Source: Nitrospirota bacterium (lineage in GTDB: Bacteria > Nitrospirota_A > Leptospirillia > Leptospirillales > Leptospirillaceae). From it: DNA of 64,000 bases. Each line of letters starts with the position of its first letter. Positions within the stretch are counted from its first letter, which is position 1. Below, one piece after another: positions 52,381-62,821 of the stretch. Location of the stretch: the NCBI GenBank assembly GCA_021838765.1, contig JAKCCY010000003.1, positions 1 to 64,000 on the forward strand. The letters run 5' to 3'. A program made the translations under genes and the position numbers. A model generated the notes under the pieces. It was not told the DNA's origin, searched no databases, and worked only from the letters and a program-made list of their open reading frames with translations.

Positions 52381-53717
52381 GCATCAGCGACCGATTGGAG
52401 GCCATGAATTTTTTAAATGGTCTCCGCCTGCATGGGATTCATCCAACACTGGAAAACGTTCGAGCTCTCCTTGATCGAACCGGTAATCCCCAGCTTCGCT
52501 TTTCCTCCATACAGGTTGTTGGCTCGAATGGCAAAGGTTCGACGGCTTCAATCTTGGCAAGCATCCTCGCTGCCAATGATGAAGGGTTGGTGGGTTTGTA
52601 CACATCTCCCCACCTGTCGGATTTGAGAGAGCGTGTATTGGTCCAGGGTCAGATGCTTCCTGTGGACTCCTGGCTTCAGGTTCTGGATTTTACGGAGCGA
52701 TCCATCCGGGAGCTTGGCCTCCCCATCACATTTTTTGAAGCCATAACCTGCGCAGCCTTTTCTCTTTTTGAACGTTCAGGAATCCAAATGGCGGTTCTTG
52801 AGGCGGGTATGGGCGGGCGTTGGGATGCGACTTCCGTTGCGATTCCTCTCGCTACAGTATTGACTTCCGTTTCCCTTGAACATACCCAGATACTCGGCAA
52901 TACTCTTGTTCAGATTCTGGCCGAGAAGATCGCTGTAGGTCGGGAAGGCAGACCTTTTATCGCTAAATTGCCTGATGAGCTTTTGCCTGAATTTCAGCGA
53001 CATGCTAACACCATGGGCTTTATTCCCATTCTCTGGGGAAGGGACTTTTCCGCACGATGGGTCTCACCGGAAACCTCCCTGAAAAGAATGTTTAGCTATA
53101 AAGGACCTTCAGGAACAATGGAGCTTCCTGTTTCTCTTGTGGCGGATTATCAGATTGGAAACATTGCCTTGGCATTGGCTTCTCTTGATGTTTTAGGGAA
53201 GCTGCCAAAAGAAGAAACGCTCGCCAAAGCACTTCTCCAGGTCGTTCATCCGGGACGATGGGAGAAGATTTCGGACAGTCCCCAAGTCTATCTTGATGGA
53301 GCCCATAACCCAGAGGCGGCAGAGGTTTTGGCTCAAACAATCAAGGATGCCTTTGGCCCTGACCAGAAAGTGATTTATCTGTTTGGCATTCTTGAAGACA
53401 AGAACTGGAAGCAGGTTTTGGAACATCTTGTTCCATCAGCAGAGTCTTTCTTTTTGACCTCCCCTCTTTCGAACCGGGCTGTCGCCCCTGAGCGATTGGT
53501 CCAATGGTTGTCGTCTGTCAATGCGACATTACCGAAGAAATCCGGACCTATTGAGCAAGTCCTTGGGGAAGCCATTGAAAGGGCTGCTTCATTATCGTTG
53601 CCACTTGTGGTTGCAGGATCCTTATATCTGGTCGGGGAGGTCAGACAACGGTTGACAGGATTGATTCCGGATTTTCCCGTTGGAGAGCATTCTCCCGAAG
53701 ACAATAGACCATCGTGA
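52377..53717 (+). CDS. folC: Folylpolyglutamate synthase / dihydrofolate synthase
   Basis: 446 residues, TTG start overlapping accD stop. Mur-ligase-like enzyme that adds glutamate to dihydropteroate and folates. VVGSNGKGSTASILASIL (ATP loop), YTSPHLSDLRERV, EAGMGGRWDAT, and DGAHNPEAAEVL. Complements folP at 6874. GTGA overlap with lptD. Confidence 0.94.
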   Translation: MSISDRLEAMNFLNGLRLHGIHPTLENVRALLDRTGNPQLRFSSIQVVGSNGKGSTASILASILAANDEGLVGLYTSPHLSDLRERVLVQGQMLPVDSWLQVLDFTERSIRELGLPITFFEAITCAAFSLFERSGIQMAVLEAGMGGRWDATSVAIPLATVLTSVSLEHTQILGNTLVQILAEKIAVGREGRPFIAKLPDELLPEFQRHANTMGFIPILWGRDFSARWVSPETSLKRMFSYKGPSGTMELPVSLVADYQIGNIALALASLDVLGKLPKEETLAKALLQVVHPGRWEKISDSPQVYLDGAHNPEAAEVLAQTIKDAFGPDQKVIYLFGILEDKNWKQVLEHLVPSAESFFLTSPLSNRAVAPERLVQWLSSVNATLPKKSGPIEQVLGEAIERAASLSLPLVVAGSLYLVGEVRQRLTGLIPDFPVGEHSPEDNRPS

Positions 53718-56002
53718 GAACTTTTTTTGCCATCAGGCTTTTTGTTTTAGTGTGCTTTTTTTCGGGAATCCTTCTGTGTCCTGTCAATGGCAATGCAGCG
53801 GGTCAATCCGCTCCTTCCCAAAAACAATCTTCTCAGGACAAGGTTGTTGTCCTTGCTGATCACTTGCGATTCAATCGGAAAACCCATCTGATCCATGCCG
53901 TGGGACATGCTTATGTTTCCCGGGGCAATATCTCTCTTAATGCGGACGAAGTCATTATCAATCGGGAGACAAACATTGTCTGGGCTGCGGGACATGTTCA
54001 TCTTCGTGCGCCAAAAACGAAGATGAAAGCCAAGCGTCTCCGATTGAATCTTTCGAACGGGAAGGCCCACCTGATCAATGGATCGGTTGATACGATCCAG
54101 CCTTATACGGGAAATGGATTGAGAGCCGAGTACACCTATCATATTACCGGAAAAGTGATTGACAAGCTTTCCTCTGATCACTACCACGTGGTCAGCGGAA
54201 ATGTCACGACATGTGACTGTCTTCCGGATACGACCCCAAGCTGGATGATGCAAACCGGTTCGGCCGATCTTTACCTGGGAGATCATTTCGATAGCTCAAA
54301 CGATGTTCTTCATATCAAGGGGCTTCCAGCGATCTATCTCCCTTATTTTTCTTTCCCGGTTGTTTCAAGAAAAACCGGTTTGCTGATGCCGTTTGGGAAC
54401 TATAACTCGATTCAGGGACTGGTATTTCAGGATTCCTTGTTTTGGGATTTAGACCCTTCTTATGATTTGATGCTTACGGTGGATGACATGAGTAATTTTG
54501 GTGTGGGAGAAGGATTGACCTATAGGCAATCCTTTTCCCAAAACCAGAATCTTCTTTTGTCCTATAGCCAGCAGGCGGTCAATGATCCAAGTCTGGGGTT
54601 GCGCACCAATATTACCCAGACAATGGATCTTTATAACTACTCGGGACAAGATTTCAACTTGATGGGAAATATCAACTTTGTCAGTGCACAGGACTTTTAC
54701 CAATTGATGAGCGTTGGTAGCACCGCAAGCTTTAACCCGCAAATGATGTCATCCATCTACGCAAACTATTATCAGGATAACAGCGAGGTGAACCTGATCG
54801 GAGTCTATAACGAGGATATTTTTCCTGGACCAAACACAACTGTCTCAAAGCTTCCACAAGGAGATTTGGCCATAATGGACTATCGTCTTGGAGAAACTCC
54901 CTTTTACTTCTCAAGCTTTTTGTCCGGAGTGGACTTTATGGCTGGCCCGATCCTAATGCAGCGAGGGCTACTGTTTCCCCATCTGAGTGGAAGTTTTTCT
55001 CTTGGGGATGGCGCTGTTGAGATTTCTCCCCATGGAGGAGTGCTTCAGTCTTTTTATAGCGAGGGAAACGGTTCTCCTAGTCCGTACAGCCAAACTGTTC
55101 CGAATGGAGGCATTGCCATCAGGAGTGCCATTGAAAAAGACTTTGTCCTGCCATCCTATCTTGGGGGAGGAACGATTACCCACCAGATTGTTTTTAATGG
55201 CGATTATGAATACTCGCCTCAAAATAATGAATCTGCCATTATCCAAAACGGCTGGACAGATAATATTCCCGGACTGAATGCGGCTTACTACGGAATTACC
55301 AATCGATTTTTCTATGATGGACAATCCGGAACATCGGAGATCTTATCGTTCAAGATTGCCCAGGAAGCCATTATAGACTCATACTCTACCAACACATCTC
55401 CCACTTTCTATGGTGGAACAACACTTTCAAACCCTTTTAGCAATTTGCCCGGACCGCTTAGTCCAATCCTTCTGGAAGGACACCTTCTCCCATCCGATCC
55501 GGTCTCTTTTTATGGGGAAGCATTTTATGATGCAACGTCGAAGGTTTTTCCGACAGAGGATCTTTCAATGATCTTCAATCAGGCTGCGGTCATGCCTGAA
55601 GCGATCAATTTTCTTTTTCAGATAGGTGAAACAAGCTACAGGGCCGGCACTGTTCCGATGGTAGGAAATTACTTTACCCCTCTTGCGATAACAGAAGGGT
55701 ATTCCCAGCCGACCAATGCCACATTTTTAGTTCCATCGATCGGCGTTTCCACAAAACTCGGTCTCTATGGGTCAGTTGCATACTATGATGATCTTGATCC
55801 AGGTCCATCGGGAGGAATCCAGATGGAAGTCCTGTCGGCAGGGTATCAAGGATCATGCTGGAGCTTTGGCTTGATGTATTCCTTGGTGATTGAACCCGCA
55901 CCGCTTCCTGTTCAGACGACATATGGTTTTTCTCTGACTTTGAACGGGATCGCGGGAATCGGGCAATTAATCAGTCCTGTTATGCCTCCGCCCGTGCCTT
56001 GA
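53714..56002 (+). CDS. lptD: LPS-assembly protein LptD (OstA)-like
   Basis: 762 residues, GTG start overlapping folC stop. A signal peptide (about 1-29, ending NGNAA) precedes an OstA/LptA-like jellyroll (about 45-150: VVVLADHLRFNRKTHLIHA, LNADEVIINRET) and a large outer-membrane beta barrel with LPAIYLPYFSFPV and KTGLLMPFGNYNS, the conserved LptD barrel start. Only a few cysteines (CDC near 168 and one near the C-terminus) are seen, unlike the four disulfide cysteines of E. coli. The C-terminus PPPVP is not a typical aromatic barrel end. Places LPS in the outer membrane; supports a Gram-negative host. Confidence 0.9.
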   Translation: MRTFFAIRLFVLVCFFSGILLCPVNGNAAGQSAPSQKQSSQDKVVVLADHLRFNRKTHLIHAVGHAYVSRGNISLNADEVIINRETNIVWAAGHVHLRAPKTKMKAKRLRLNLSNGKAHLINGSVDTIQPYTGNGLRAEYTYHITGKVIDKLSSDHYHVVSGNVTTCDCLPDTTPSWMMQTGSADLYLGDHFDSSNDVLHIKGLPAIYLPYFSFPVVSRKTGLLMPFGNYNSIQGLVFQDSLFWDLDPSYDLMLTVDDMSNFGVGEGLTYRQSFSQNQNLLLSYSQQAVNDPSLGLRTNITQTMDLYNYSGQDFNLMGNINFVSAQDFYQLMSVGSTASFNPQMMSSIYANYYQDNSEVNLIGVYNEDIFPGPNTTVSKLPQGDLAIMDYRLGETPFYFSSFLSGVDFMAGPILMQRGLLFPHLSGSFSLGDGAVEISPHGGVLQSFYSEGNGSPSPYSQTVPNGGIAIRSAIEKDFVLPSYLGGGTITHQIVFNGDYEYSPQNNESAIIQNGWTDNIPGLNAAYYGITNRFFYDGQSGTSEILSFKIAQEAIIDSYSTNTSPTFYGGTTLSNPFSNLPGPLSPILLEGHLLPSDPVSFYGEAFYDATSKVFPTEDLSMIFNQAAVMPEAINFLFQIGETSYRAGTVPMVGNYFTPLAITEGYSQPTNATFLVPSIGVSTKLGLYGSVAYYDDLDPGPSGGIQMEVLSAGYQGSCWSFGLMYSLVIEPAPLPVQTTYGFSLTLNGIAGIGQLISPVMPPPVP

Positions 56003-56011
56003 TATCTGATG

Positions 56012-56827
56012 TTAAGTGTTTTTGGTAAAGGACCTTTCCATCTTGGAGAGTGCAAAGAGAAACGTTTCTATGTGTATTTCGACCCGTTCCGCAATAGAAA
56101 TGCATGGTGGTGTTTCGAGTGTGAGTGTCCGGCTGGTGCCATGTTTGTGCATGTAAAAGGCTTGAGGCCACCCATGTCTTCTAAAGAAAGAGCGTCTTTT
56201 TCTCTTTGGAGAGATGACGCCATTGATGGCTGGCATTCCTTCAATAATAGGATTGTCATTGATCGGAAAGCCCTTTTTTCTAAGAAGGGCTGTGATCTCT
56301 TGTCCCCATTTGTCTGAATCGGTTTCCGAAACGTTGGCTGGTTGATGTTCATAAAGGTAAAACCCTTTTGTGTCAATGTCCTCGTGAAACTCGACAGACA
56401 GATCATATTCTCGATTTTTTAAATAATTCATCATGATCCGTATTTCTTTTGGGGGGTGACCGGTAGCAAAACACCTGTTAAGGTCGAACCCATCCTGGTT
56501 CGTTCTTGTTCTTCTTAAAAATCCCGAAGGGTTAATGAGCGGAAAAATATCGAGATTGATCTGCGGCAAGAGAATTTTTCTTTCGGAAATCTTTTTCAAA
56601 AGGTCAAGAACTGCATGTGGTCCTGCTGGCTCATCTCCGTGAATCCCTGCTGACAAAAGAACCTTGGGGATCCCCGTTCCGGTTTTTCGTTTCAGGCGAA
56701 TGAAAGGGCAAGGGCCAATGTCTGTCTGGATTTCTCCCAAGAGTGTTGAATTGAATCCTGCCTTTTCAAGATGTTGGCCCTGAATTTCCTGGATAAGTTC
56801 TTTTGGATTAAAACACTCTTCCATCAT
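56012..56827 (-). CDS. M14-type zinc deacylase/carboxypeptidase (succinylglutamate desuccinylase/aspartoacylase-like)
   Basis: 271 residues. Zinc ligands in SAGIHGDEPAG (H-x2-E) and a later histidine, with FDLNRCF (substrate arginine), VEFHEDID and LTLETPP including the general-base glutamate. Small M14 proteins of this type hydrolyse N-acyl or peptide bonds of acidic or peptidoglycan substrates; the actual substrate is unknown. No signal peptide, so cytoplasmic. Convergent with lptD with nine bases between stops. Confidence 0.85.
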   Translation of the reverse strand: MMEECFNPKELIQEIQGQHLEKAGFNSTLLGEIQTDIGPCPFIRLKRKTGTGIPKVLLSAGIHGDEPAGPHAVLDLLKKISERKILLPQINLDIFPLINPSGFLRRTRTNQDGFDLNRCFATGHPPKEIRIMMNYLKNREYDLSVEFHEDIDTKGFYLYEHQPANVSETDSDKWGQEITALLRKKGFPINDNPIIEGMPAINGVISPKRKRRSFFRRHGWPQAFYMHKHGTSRTLTLETPPCISIAERVEIHIETFLFALSKMERSFTKNT

Positions 56828-57000
56828 ATATTATTTTTGCGGAAGCAATGAAATGCCCTGGTGTCCAATGGTTGCCTCCGCGACTCCTTTCTAATTGAAT
56901 GGCCTATTTGCTCCTGAAGTGACATTTCGTCACTCAAAAGGGTATTGTCCTGTCGTGCAGATTGAACGCCATGGCTGAATCGATTCCAGGGGGCCTGGAA

Positions 57001-57876
57001 CTAGGTATCCCCCCACTTGAGCTTATCTCTCAGGACCTCAAAATAGTTTCTCTCTGAGTTGACGATCAATCTCGTAATATGAGGTGAGCGAGTAATTTCA
57101 ATCATGTCTCCCACTTTGAGGGAATGTCCAACTTGGCCGTCAAGAGTTGCGGTTACGGATGAGTCTCCTTTTTTGATAAGAATCTCAAGAGTTGCCGCAC
57201 CAGGAATCACGATCGGCCTATGGGTCAGCGTATGCGGACAAATGGGGGTTATGATGATTCCATCCATTCCTGGATAAAGTATGGGGCCACCTGCAGATAA
57301 GGAATAGGCGGTTGAGCCTGTTGGTGAAGAGAAAATAACACCATCACCTTTGAGCGATGTGACAAATTGTGCATTCATATATATGTCTGACTCGATCAAC
57401 CGTGCAATGGATCCGTTGTTGATTACGATATCATTTAATACATGGGTTTGTGATTGTTCGATCCGATTTCGAAAAATGCGCACCTGGAGCATGATTCGAT
57501 CTTCAATGGAATAATCTCCCTGAAGTGTTCGGGATAAGACGTCTAAAACTTCAGTGGATTGAACTTCCGTTAAAAAACCCAGATTCCCGAGATTGACGCC
57601 AAGAATGGGAATCTGGGTCCCTGCAAGTAGTCTTGCCGCAGAGAGAAGCGTGCCATCTCCCCCTAAAACAAGAACGACTTCACTTTCGTCCCGAATGGTT
57701 TCTCTTGAGTATGAAGGCTCATCACGAAGAAGGGTTGCTCCTTCATGGTCCAGTAATGGTGTAACACCTTTGGATCGCATCCATGGTAATAGATCCATCA
57801 AAATAGATCTGATTGCTTCGGATCGATGTGGCTTGCAAAGGATACCCACTCGCACGATGGGAGTATTTGTCATCAT
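57001..57876 (-). CDS. nadK: NAD kinase
   Basis: 291 residues. Phosphorylates NAD to NADP. VLVLGGDGTLLSAARLL (GGDGT motif), GVNLGNLGFLTEV, and SSPTGSTAYSLSAGGPI. Starts MMTN; the second ATG is equally possible. Upstream of the bc-complex region, on the opposite strand. It lies 173 bases from the M14 gene with nothing recognised between. Confidence 0.95.
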   Translation of the reverse strand: MMTNTPIVRVGILCKPHRSEAIRSILMDLLPWMRSKGVTPLLDHEGATLLRDEPSYSRETIRDESEVVLVLGGDGTLLSAARLLAGTQIPILGVNLGNLGFLTEVQSTEVLDVLSRTLQGDYSIEDRIMLQVRIFRNRIEQSQTHVLNDIVINNGSIARLIESDIYMNAQFVTSLKGDGVIFSSPTGSTAYSLSAGGPILYPGMDGIIITPICPHTLTHRPIVIPGAATLEILIKKGDSSVTATLDGQVGHSLKVGDMIEITRSPHITRLIVNSERNYFEVLRDKLKWGDT

Positions 57877-58557
57877 TTATGTCTCCGAGGAGGCCCGAGT
57901 AAACAAAACGGTCAATCCGCTAGGAAGGCTCTATCAAGAAAAGTTTCAGTATTCTACGATGGATCATGAAAAAACGGTAGGGCTGTTCTATTATGACCTC
58001 CCCGTTTCTCGTATTTCCTGCAGTGATGTCATAAAAGTGTGATTGTTTGTATATGGTGAATTCATTCAAGAATCACGTTTGCCAGAGGGGATTCAAGTTT
58101 ATTGTGTAGACTCCGCTTCTTTAATGGGAAAATCCGGATGGTTGGGGGGGATTCAGTGTTAAAATGATTCTATCCCGATCAGAAAGCAAAAATGGACGAA
58201 GAGAATGTTATACCATTTCCCTATCAGGGGATAACTCAGGACTGAGCGCCGGAGCAATGAGATTCTCTACAAAAGAAGAACCTCGATAAAGTGAAGAGGT
58301 CTCACCACTTTGAAAATTTTAAGAATTTATGAGCGGTTACTCCCAATCATGACACCTTGACTTCTATCATCTTTAAGTGCTATAACCGCCGAACTAAAAA
58401 AAGCCAATAGAGAAGATCCTGTGTGACAAATCGCACCAGTTTTACCAAATGGATTGTAAGGGCGCTGTCCCTGAGGGGGGAGTACTATCTCCTCTCCCAG
58501 TCATATATCGACATAAGCTTGTCTGGCCCTGGGGTCTTAAGGGCGGAGGTTAGATAA
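57877..58557. other. 681-base intergenic region between nadK and bc-complex operon
   Basis: No convincing gene. It holds a predicted promoter for the operon (58357-58386) and, for nadK, an unplaced one. The leader from the predicted start site to the first ATG is about 165 bases. A 27-codon frame from 57959 and a seven-G run at 58144-58150 were seen but carry no recognisable signal. A small RNA could be hidden here. Confidence 0.45.
58357..58386 (+). promoter_or_regulatory. Predicted promoter of bc-complex operon
   Basis: TTGACT (58357-58362), 18-base spacer, TATAAC (58381-58386), five of six matches at both boxes, 171 bases upstream of the first ATG. Confidence 0.6.
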
Positions 58558-60399
58558 ATGAAAGGAAAGTATAAGCTCCATATTCCTGAATACAATTACT
58601 ATTCCGATCAGGTGGCTTGTCGGAAATCATGTCCGGTTGGTACAGATGCTGGTGGATATGTTCAGGCCATCCGCTCGGGAGAGTATGAAAAAGCTTACGC
58701 CATAGCGAGAGGGCCAAATCCGTTTGCGTCTGTTTGTGGGTGGGTTTGTAACGCTCCATGTGAGGCATCCTGTACCCGCGGAAATATTGATCGCCCCGTT
58801 TCGATTCGGGCACTCAAGAGATTTGTAACGGAAAAGTATGGTGTCGAAGCGGTTCTCGATCCGGCAGCGACTCTTCGTTACTCCACTGCTCCTGGTGTCC
58901 CGTACGGTAGGGCAACTGGAGAGAAAGTTGCTATTATCGGCGGTGGACCTGCTGGTTTAAGCGCTGCCCATGATCTCGCCCGTCTTGGATACAGGGTGAC
59001 TATATTTGAAGCAAATTCCAAATTGGGTGGCCTCTTTTACCTGGTTCCTGAATACCGCTTGCCTAGACCCTTGTTTCAGGCTGAAATCGAAGCCATCTTG
59101 AGTATGGGAGTCGAAGTCAGGCTCAATACAAAAGTTGGAAAAGATATCTCCTTTGAAGAGATCTATAAATCTTTTAAATCGGTTGTGATTTCCTCCGGTG
59201 CTTGGGGATCCCGCCCTATTCCCTTTGAGGGAAAGGATCTTCAGGGAACCTATTCTGCTCTCCCATTCCTTCAATCTGTTTATATCCACCATCAGCCAGT
59301 GACTTTGGGGCGGCGTGTTGCCGTTGTTGGAGCAGGTAACGTGGCTATGGACGTTTGCAGAACCGCTGTCCGACTGCCAGGTGTTGAATCTGTCAGTGTT
59401 ATCGCTCTGGAAGATTGGGCTGAAATGCCGGCGGATGATGCTGAAATCGAAGACGCTGTTGATGAAGGAGTGCATTTTCTGCCTCGCAAGGGAACCAGAC
59501 GTATTGTTGGTTCCTCCTCTGTTGAGGGGATTGAGGTTGTTGGTGTCAAGTCCGTTTTTGACGATCAGGGACGCTTCAGTCCGGTCTATAACGAAGAGGA
59601 TCTCATTGTTGTCCCGGTTGATTCAGTTGTCCTCGCTATCGGGCAGTCGATTGATACGGCGTTCATTTCAGGCGAGCATGATTCCATTATCGGTCGTAAC
59701 GGAGTCATCCGTGCGAATATGAGCGACATGAGTACGGGCATTCCCGGCGTCTTTGCCGCCGGAGATGTGGTGACAGGGCCACGGATTTTCATTGAAGCCA
59801 TTGCTGCCGGTCAGTCGGCTGCTGCATCCGTTCATCGCTATCTCAGTCAAAAGGAAACTCCAAAGACCATATTTGGCGTATCCACAGCGATTGAGCATAG
59901 AGGTGCACCGACCCCTGTGTGGCCGGTTGATTTTAATGTGGACGGTTACTATACGATTCCAAGACAAAACCCACAATTGTTGAAGCCGGAGTTTCGCCGT
60001 ACCAATTTTGAGCTTGCTGAGCTCTCCTTCACTGAGGAGGAGGCGCGTGAGCAATCGTCTAGATGTTTGACTTGTCATGTAAACCCCATTTTTGTTGGGG
60101 AAAAGTGCATCATGTGCGGTGGATGCGTTGATGTGTGTCCTGAATTTGCCCTGAAAATGATTCCATTGTCAGAAGTGGATCTGGATATCCCGAAATCTGC
60201 AGATGTGTTGAGTGGATTTATCGGGGTCGAAAAGGCGCGTCTCGGGGAGACTGAAGTCCTTCAAGAACTTAGCCGTTCCACGGCAATGATCTGGGATGGC
60301 GCCCGATGTATCAGATGTGGTCTATGTGCCAAGAGGTGTCCAACTGGTGCTATCACAATGGAATACCTGGAAATCAAACAGGAGGTAACCCATACATGA
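58558..60399 (+). CDS. GltD-like FAD/NAD(P) oxidoreductase with 4Fe-4S domains
   Basis: 613 residues. N-terminal GltD-type 4Fe-4S domain ([37 protein letters not shown]), FAD site [20 protein letters not shown] (about 124), NAD(P) site [15 protein letters not shown] (about 258), [13 protein letters not shown], and C-terminal ferredoxin sets ([29 protein letters not shown]). Such proteins move electrons between NAD(P)H and ferredoxin-like sites. It begins the operon with Rieske and cytochrome b and overlaps Rieske by ATGA, so it probably docks to the bc complex, for reverse electron flow or bifurcation; that role is inference. Confidence 0.9.
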   Translation: MKGKYKLHIPEYNYYSDQVACRKSCPVGTDAGGYVQAIRSGEYEKAYAIARGPNPFASVCGWVCNAPCEASCTRGNIDRPVSIRALKRFVTEKYGVEAVLDPAATLRYSTAPGVPYGRATGEKVAIIGGGPAGLSAAHDLARLGYRVTIFEANSKLGGLFYLVPEYRLPRPLFQAEIEAILSMGVEVRLNTKVGKDISFEEIYKSFKSVVISSGAWGSRPIPFEGKDLQGTYSALPFLQSVYIHHQPVTLGRRVAVVGAGNVAMDVCRTAVRLPGVESVSVIALEDWAEMPADDAEIEDAVDEGVHFLPRKGTRRIVGSSSVEGIEVVGVKSVFDDQGRFSPVYNEEDLIVVPVDSVVLAIGQSIDTAFISGEHDSIIGRNGVIRANMSDMSTGIPGVFAAGDVVTGPRIFIEAIAAGQSAAASVHRYLSQKETPKTIFGVSTAIEHRGAPTPVWPVDFNVDGYYTIPRQNPQLLKPEFRRTNFELAELSFTEEEAREQSSRCLTCHVNPIFVGEKCIMCGGCVDVCPEFALKMIPLSEVDLDIPKSADVLSGFIGVEKARLGETEVLQELSRSTAMIWDGARCIRCGLCAKRCPTGAITMEYLEIKQEVTHT

Positions 60400-61010
60400 G
60401 TATTGTCGCAGACCAACCACAGAATAATGATTCTGGAGTGCTAGGCCCAACAGAGCAGGGACGCAGGAAATTTATGCTTGCCGCTGGTTGGGGTGTTGTC
60501 GGTGCAACTTTGGCCGGTTCGACTTTTGCAGCCTATAAATACCTTTTCCCCCCGATCCTTTATGAGCCACCTACAGTTTTTAAGATTGGGCATGTTACGG
60601 AGTACGGTTTAGGTGTTGATGAGAGATGGAAACTTAAGGGTCGCTTCTGGGTTGTGAGAAATATGAGGGGGATCTATAACATGATCTCCATCTGCCGCCA
60701 TTTGGGTTGTACTCCAAACTGGTTCCCAGACCAGAAGAGATTCCGTTGCCCATGTCACGGCTCCATTTATGACGTACATGGCAATGTTCGAGGCGGACCA
60801 GCTCCAAGGACTCTCTGGAGAGGGCAAATCACTAAAGATCCTGTTGATGGTGCACTTGTTGTCAATACTGTTATTCGGCTTGACCCAAATCCTGCTCAAA
60901 CTCCTCAAGGGCTTTGGGTAAAAGAAAAGGTAAAAGAAGTCAATCCGTTCTGGATCGAACATACTCCTCCATCCGGTGGGTCGTGTTCTTCAAACAGGTT
61001 GCTTTGCTAG
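60396..61010 (+). CDS. petA: Rieske iron-sulfur protein of bc-type complex
   Basis: 204 residues. N-terminal membrane anchor (about 28-48) preceded by RRKF, resembling a Tat signal-anchor. 2Fe-2S ligands: ICRHLGC (Cys100, His102, with disulfide Cys105) and CPCHGS (Cys118, His121, with disulfide Cys120). A short soluble domain ends in a serine-rich, double-cysteine tail. Overlaps the flavoprotein stop and is followed by cytochrome b. Confidence 0.94.
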   Translation: MSIVADQPQNNDSGVLGPTEQGRRKFMLAAGWGVVGATLAGSTFAAYKYLFPPILYEPPTVFKIGHVTEYGLGVDERWKLKGRFWVVRNMRGIYNMISICRHLGCTPNWFPDQKRFRCPCHGSIYDVHGNVRGGPAPRTLWRGQITKDPVDGALVVNTVIRLDPNPAQTPQGLWVKEKVKEVNPFWIEHTPPSGGSCSSNRLLC

Positions 61011-61087
61011 GATCAACTGGCTTGATTGGGTAGGTTTATGCTGGCACACATTAAAAACATTCCTTTTTTAAAGGGAAAGGGTATTTG

Positions 61088-61849
61088 ATGCTGGAAAAAA
61101 TGAAAGAAAAAGTGGTTCAGACTCAGCTATTCAAGTCTGTATTTAGACATGGATATCCTGATAATGAACTGAATCAAGCTTATGTTGTCTTCAGTAATAT
61201 CTTTCTTCATATCCACCCTGTGAAGGTTCGCCGCACTGCGTTGCGCATGCGCTACACATTCTGTCTGGGTGGCATTACTCTTTTCCTCTTTATCATGCTG
61301 GCCGTCACCGGGATTTGGCTTATGTTCTACTACACTCCTTATACCGGTTTGGCTTATAAGAACATCAAGGATATCCAGTTTGTGATCTTTGGTGGGAACC
61401 TTATGCGAGATCTTCACCGGTTTGCAGCCCATGGAATGGTTTTGTTTGTTTGGCTGCATATGACGAGGGTATTCCTGACCGGAGCCTATAAGGCTCCCAG
61501 GGAGTTCAACTGGGTCGTTGGAGTTGTTCTTCTTGTCAATACTCTGATCCTGAGTTGGACAGGGTATCTTCTTCCATGGGATCAGCTTGCTTACTGGGCC
61601 GTTACAGTGGGAACCAAGATGGCTTCCTATACCCCTTTTATCGGTCAGAATGGTCCATGGGGTGCCCAGCTTGGTGTTAACCCGACAAACGATCTGATGT
61701 TCATGATGATCGGCGGAACGGTCGTTGGGCAAAACGCACTGATCCGGTTTTATGTCCTTCATTGTGTCGTATTGCCTCTTGTTGTAACAGTGTTTCTGGC
61801 TGTTCATTTCTGGAGAATCCGGAAGGACGGTTTTTCAGGACCCTTGTAA
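61088..61849 (+). CDS. petB: Cytochrome b N-terminal part (PetB-type)
   Basis: 253 residues. Four helices with two b-haem histidine pairs ([19 protein letters not shown] and VLHCVVLPL with AVHFW). [20 protein letters not shown] is the conserved Qo-site helix region. Split from the C-terminal part as in the b6f complex. Preceded by 77 bases after the Rieske gene. A TTG just before the ATG is ignored. Confidence 0.94.
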   Translation: MLEKMKEKVVQTQLFKSVFRHGYPDNELNQAYVVFSNIFLHIHPVKVRRTALRMRYTFCLGGITLFLFIMLAVTGIWLMFYYTPYTGLAYKNIKDIQFVIFGGNLMRDLHRFAAHGMVLFVWLHMTRVFLTGAYKAPREFNWVVGVVLLVNTLILSWTGYLLPWDQLAYWAVTVGTKMASYTPFIGQNGPWGAQLGVNPTNDLMFMMIGGTVVGQNALIRFYVLHCVVLPLVVTVFLAVHFWRIRKDGFSGPL

Positions 61850-61911
61850 AGCCTCAATGAGGAATATTGATTGTGCCGTTAGCGTAATCTCGTTTCGGAG
61901 AGGATAATCTT

Positions 61912-62742
61912 ATGGAAAATAAGGCAGTAAGAGAAATATTTCCAAGGGATGCAAAGAAATCCTATGGTCTAGTTGAGCTGATGAAGGGAGCTTCTCCGAT
62001 TGTCCGCAAGGAACCGGAAGACACTGTCTACACTTGGCCAAATCTCATCATGATTGAACTTATTTGTGCATTATTGGTAACAGCAGCATTGATTCTTTTG
62101 GTCCAGTTTGAGCATGCCCCATTGAGGTCTCTGGCGGATCCGTCCACGACCCCAAACCCAATGAGAGCCCCGTGGTACTTTTTGGGTTTGCAGGAAATTC
62201 TCGTCTATTTTGACCCCTGGTATGCAGGAGTTGTCCTGCCTGGAATGATTATTGTCGGATTGATGATTTTCCCGTACGTCGACACGAATCCAAAAGGTGT
62301 TGGCTATTACACATACTCCGAAAGAAAGTTTGCTGTTTTTAATTATTCCTTTGGTTTTGCACTCTGGTGGATCACAATTGTCATCGGTACTTACCTCCGT
62401 GGGTTGGACTGGCAATGGTATTGGCCCTGGAGCGATAAACTTGCCCACATGAACCCGGCCTTGGTGACTCTGGTTCCGTTACACATCGTCTTCGTCAATC
62501 TTCTCCATGTCTCAAAGGATGTGGCAAAGGGTTTTTGTGATATTATCTTTCTCGGATACTTTGCTTTGGGAATGCTGATTCCTTATATGTTTATGCGCAA
62601 ATTTTATGATTCCATGGGGGCGGGGAGATATATCACTTTCATGATCTTCTTTTTGTCCATGATGGGTGTTGCGTTGAAAATTGTTTTGAGACTTCTTTTC
62701 AATATCAAGTATATCGTTGTAACCCCATGGATTAATGTTTGA
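61912..62742 (+). CDS. petD: Cytochrome b C-terminal part (PetD/subunit IV-type)
   Basis: 276 residues, longer than subunit IV of b6f (160). Helices at about 47-68, 100-122, 145-165, 190-212 and 240-265. The Qo-site PEWY motif is altered to APWYFLGLQEI. The extra helices at the C-terminus extend the membrane part beyond a normal subunit IV. Ends before a strong hairpin. Confidence 0.9.
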   Translation: MENKAVREIFPRDAKKSYGLVELMKGASPIVRKEPEDTVYTWPNLIMIELICALLVTAALILLVQFEHAPLRSLADPSTTPNPMRAPWYFLGLQEILVYFDPWYAGVVLPGMIIVGLMIFPYVDTNPKGVGYYTYSERKFAVFNYSFGFALWWITIVIGTYLRGLDWQWYWPWSDKLAHMNPALVTLVPLHIVFVNLLHVSKDVAKGFCDIIFLGYFALGMLIPYMFMRKFYDSMGAGRYITFMIFFLSMMGVALKIVLRLLFNIKYIVVTPWINV

Positions 62743-62784
62743 CCAAATTTTTGGTCTAGGCTCCAAATGCAAGAAGTCAAATAC

Positions 62785-62807
62785 GGGCGAAGATCAAATC
62801 TTCGCCC
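62785..62807 (+). promoter_or_regulatory. Ten-bp hairpin before small membrane gene
   Basis: GGGCGAAGAT, loop CAA, ATCTTCGCCC: a perfect stem without a T tract, 14 bases before the next ATG and next to its ribosome binding site GGGGAGG. Likely an mRNA processing, stability or translation element. Confidence 0.55.
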
Positions 62808-62821
62808 TTCGGGGAGGTTGA

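Noticed and set aside
57593..58042. 149-codon plus-strand frame
   Set aside because: Mostly antisense to nadK; the free part has no recognisable signal.
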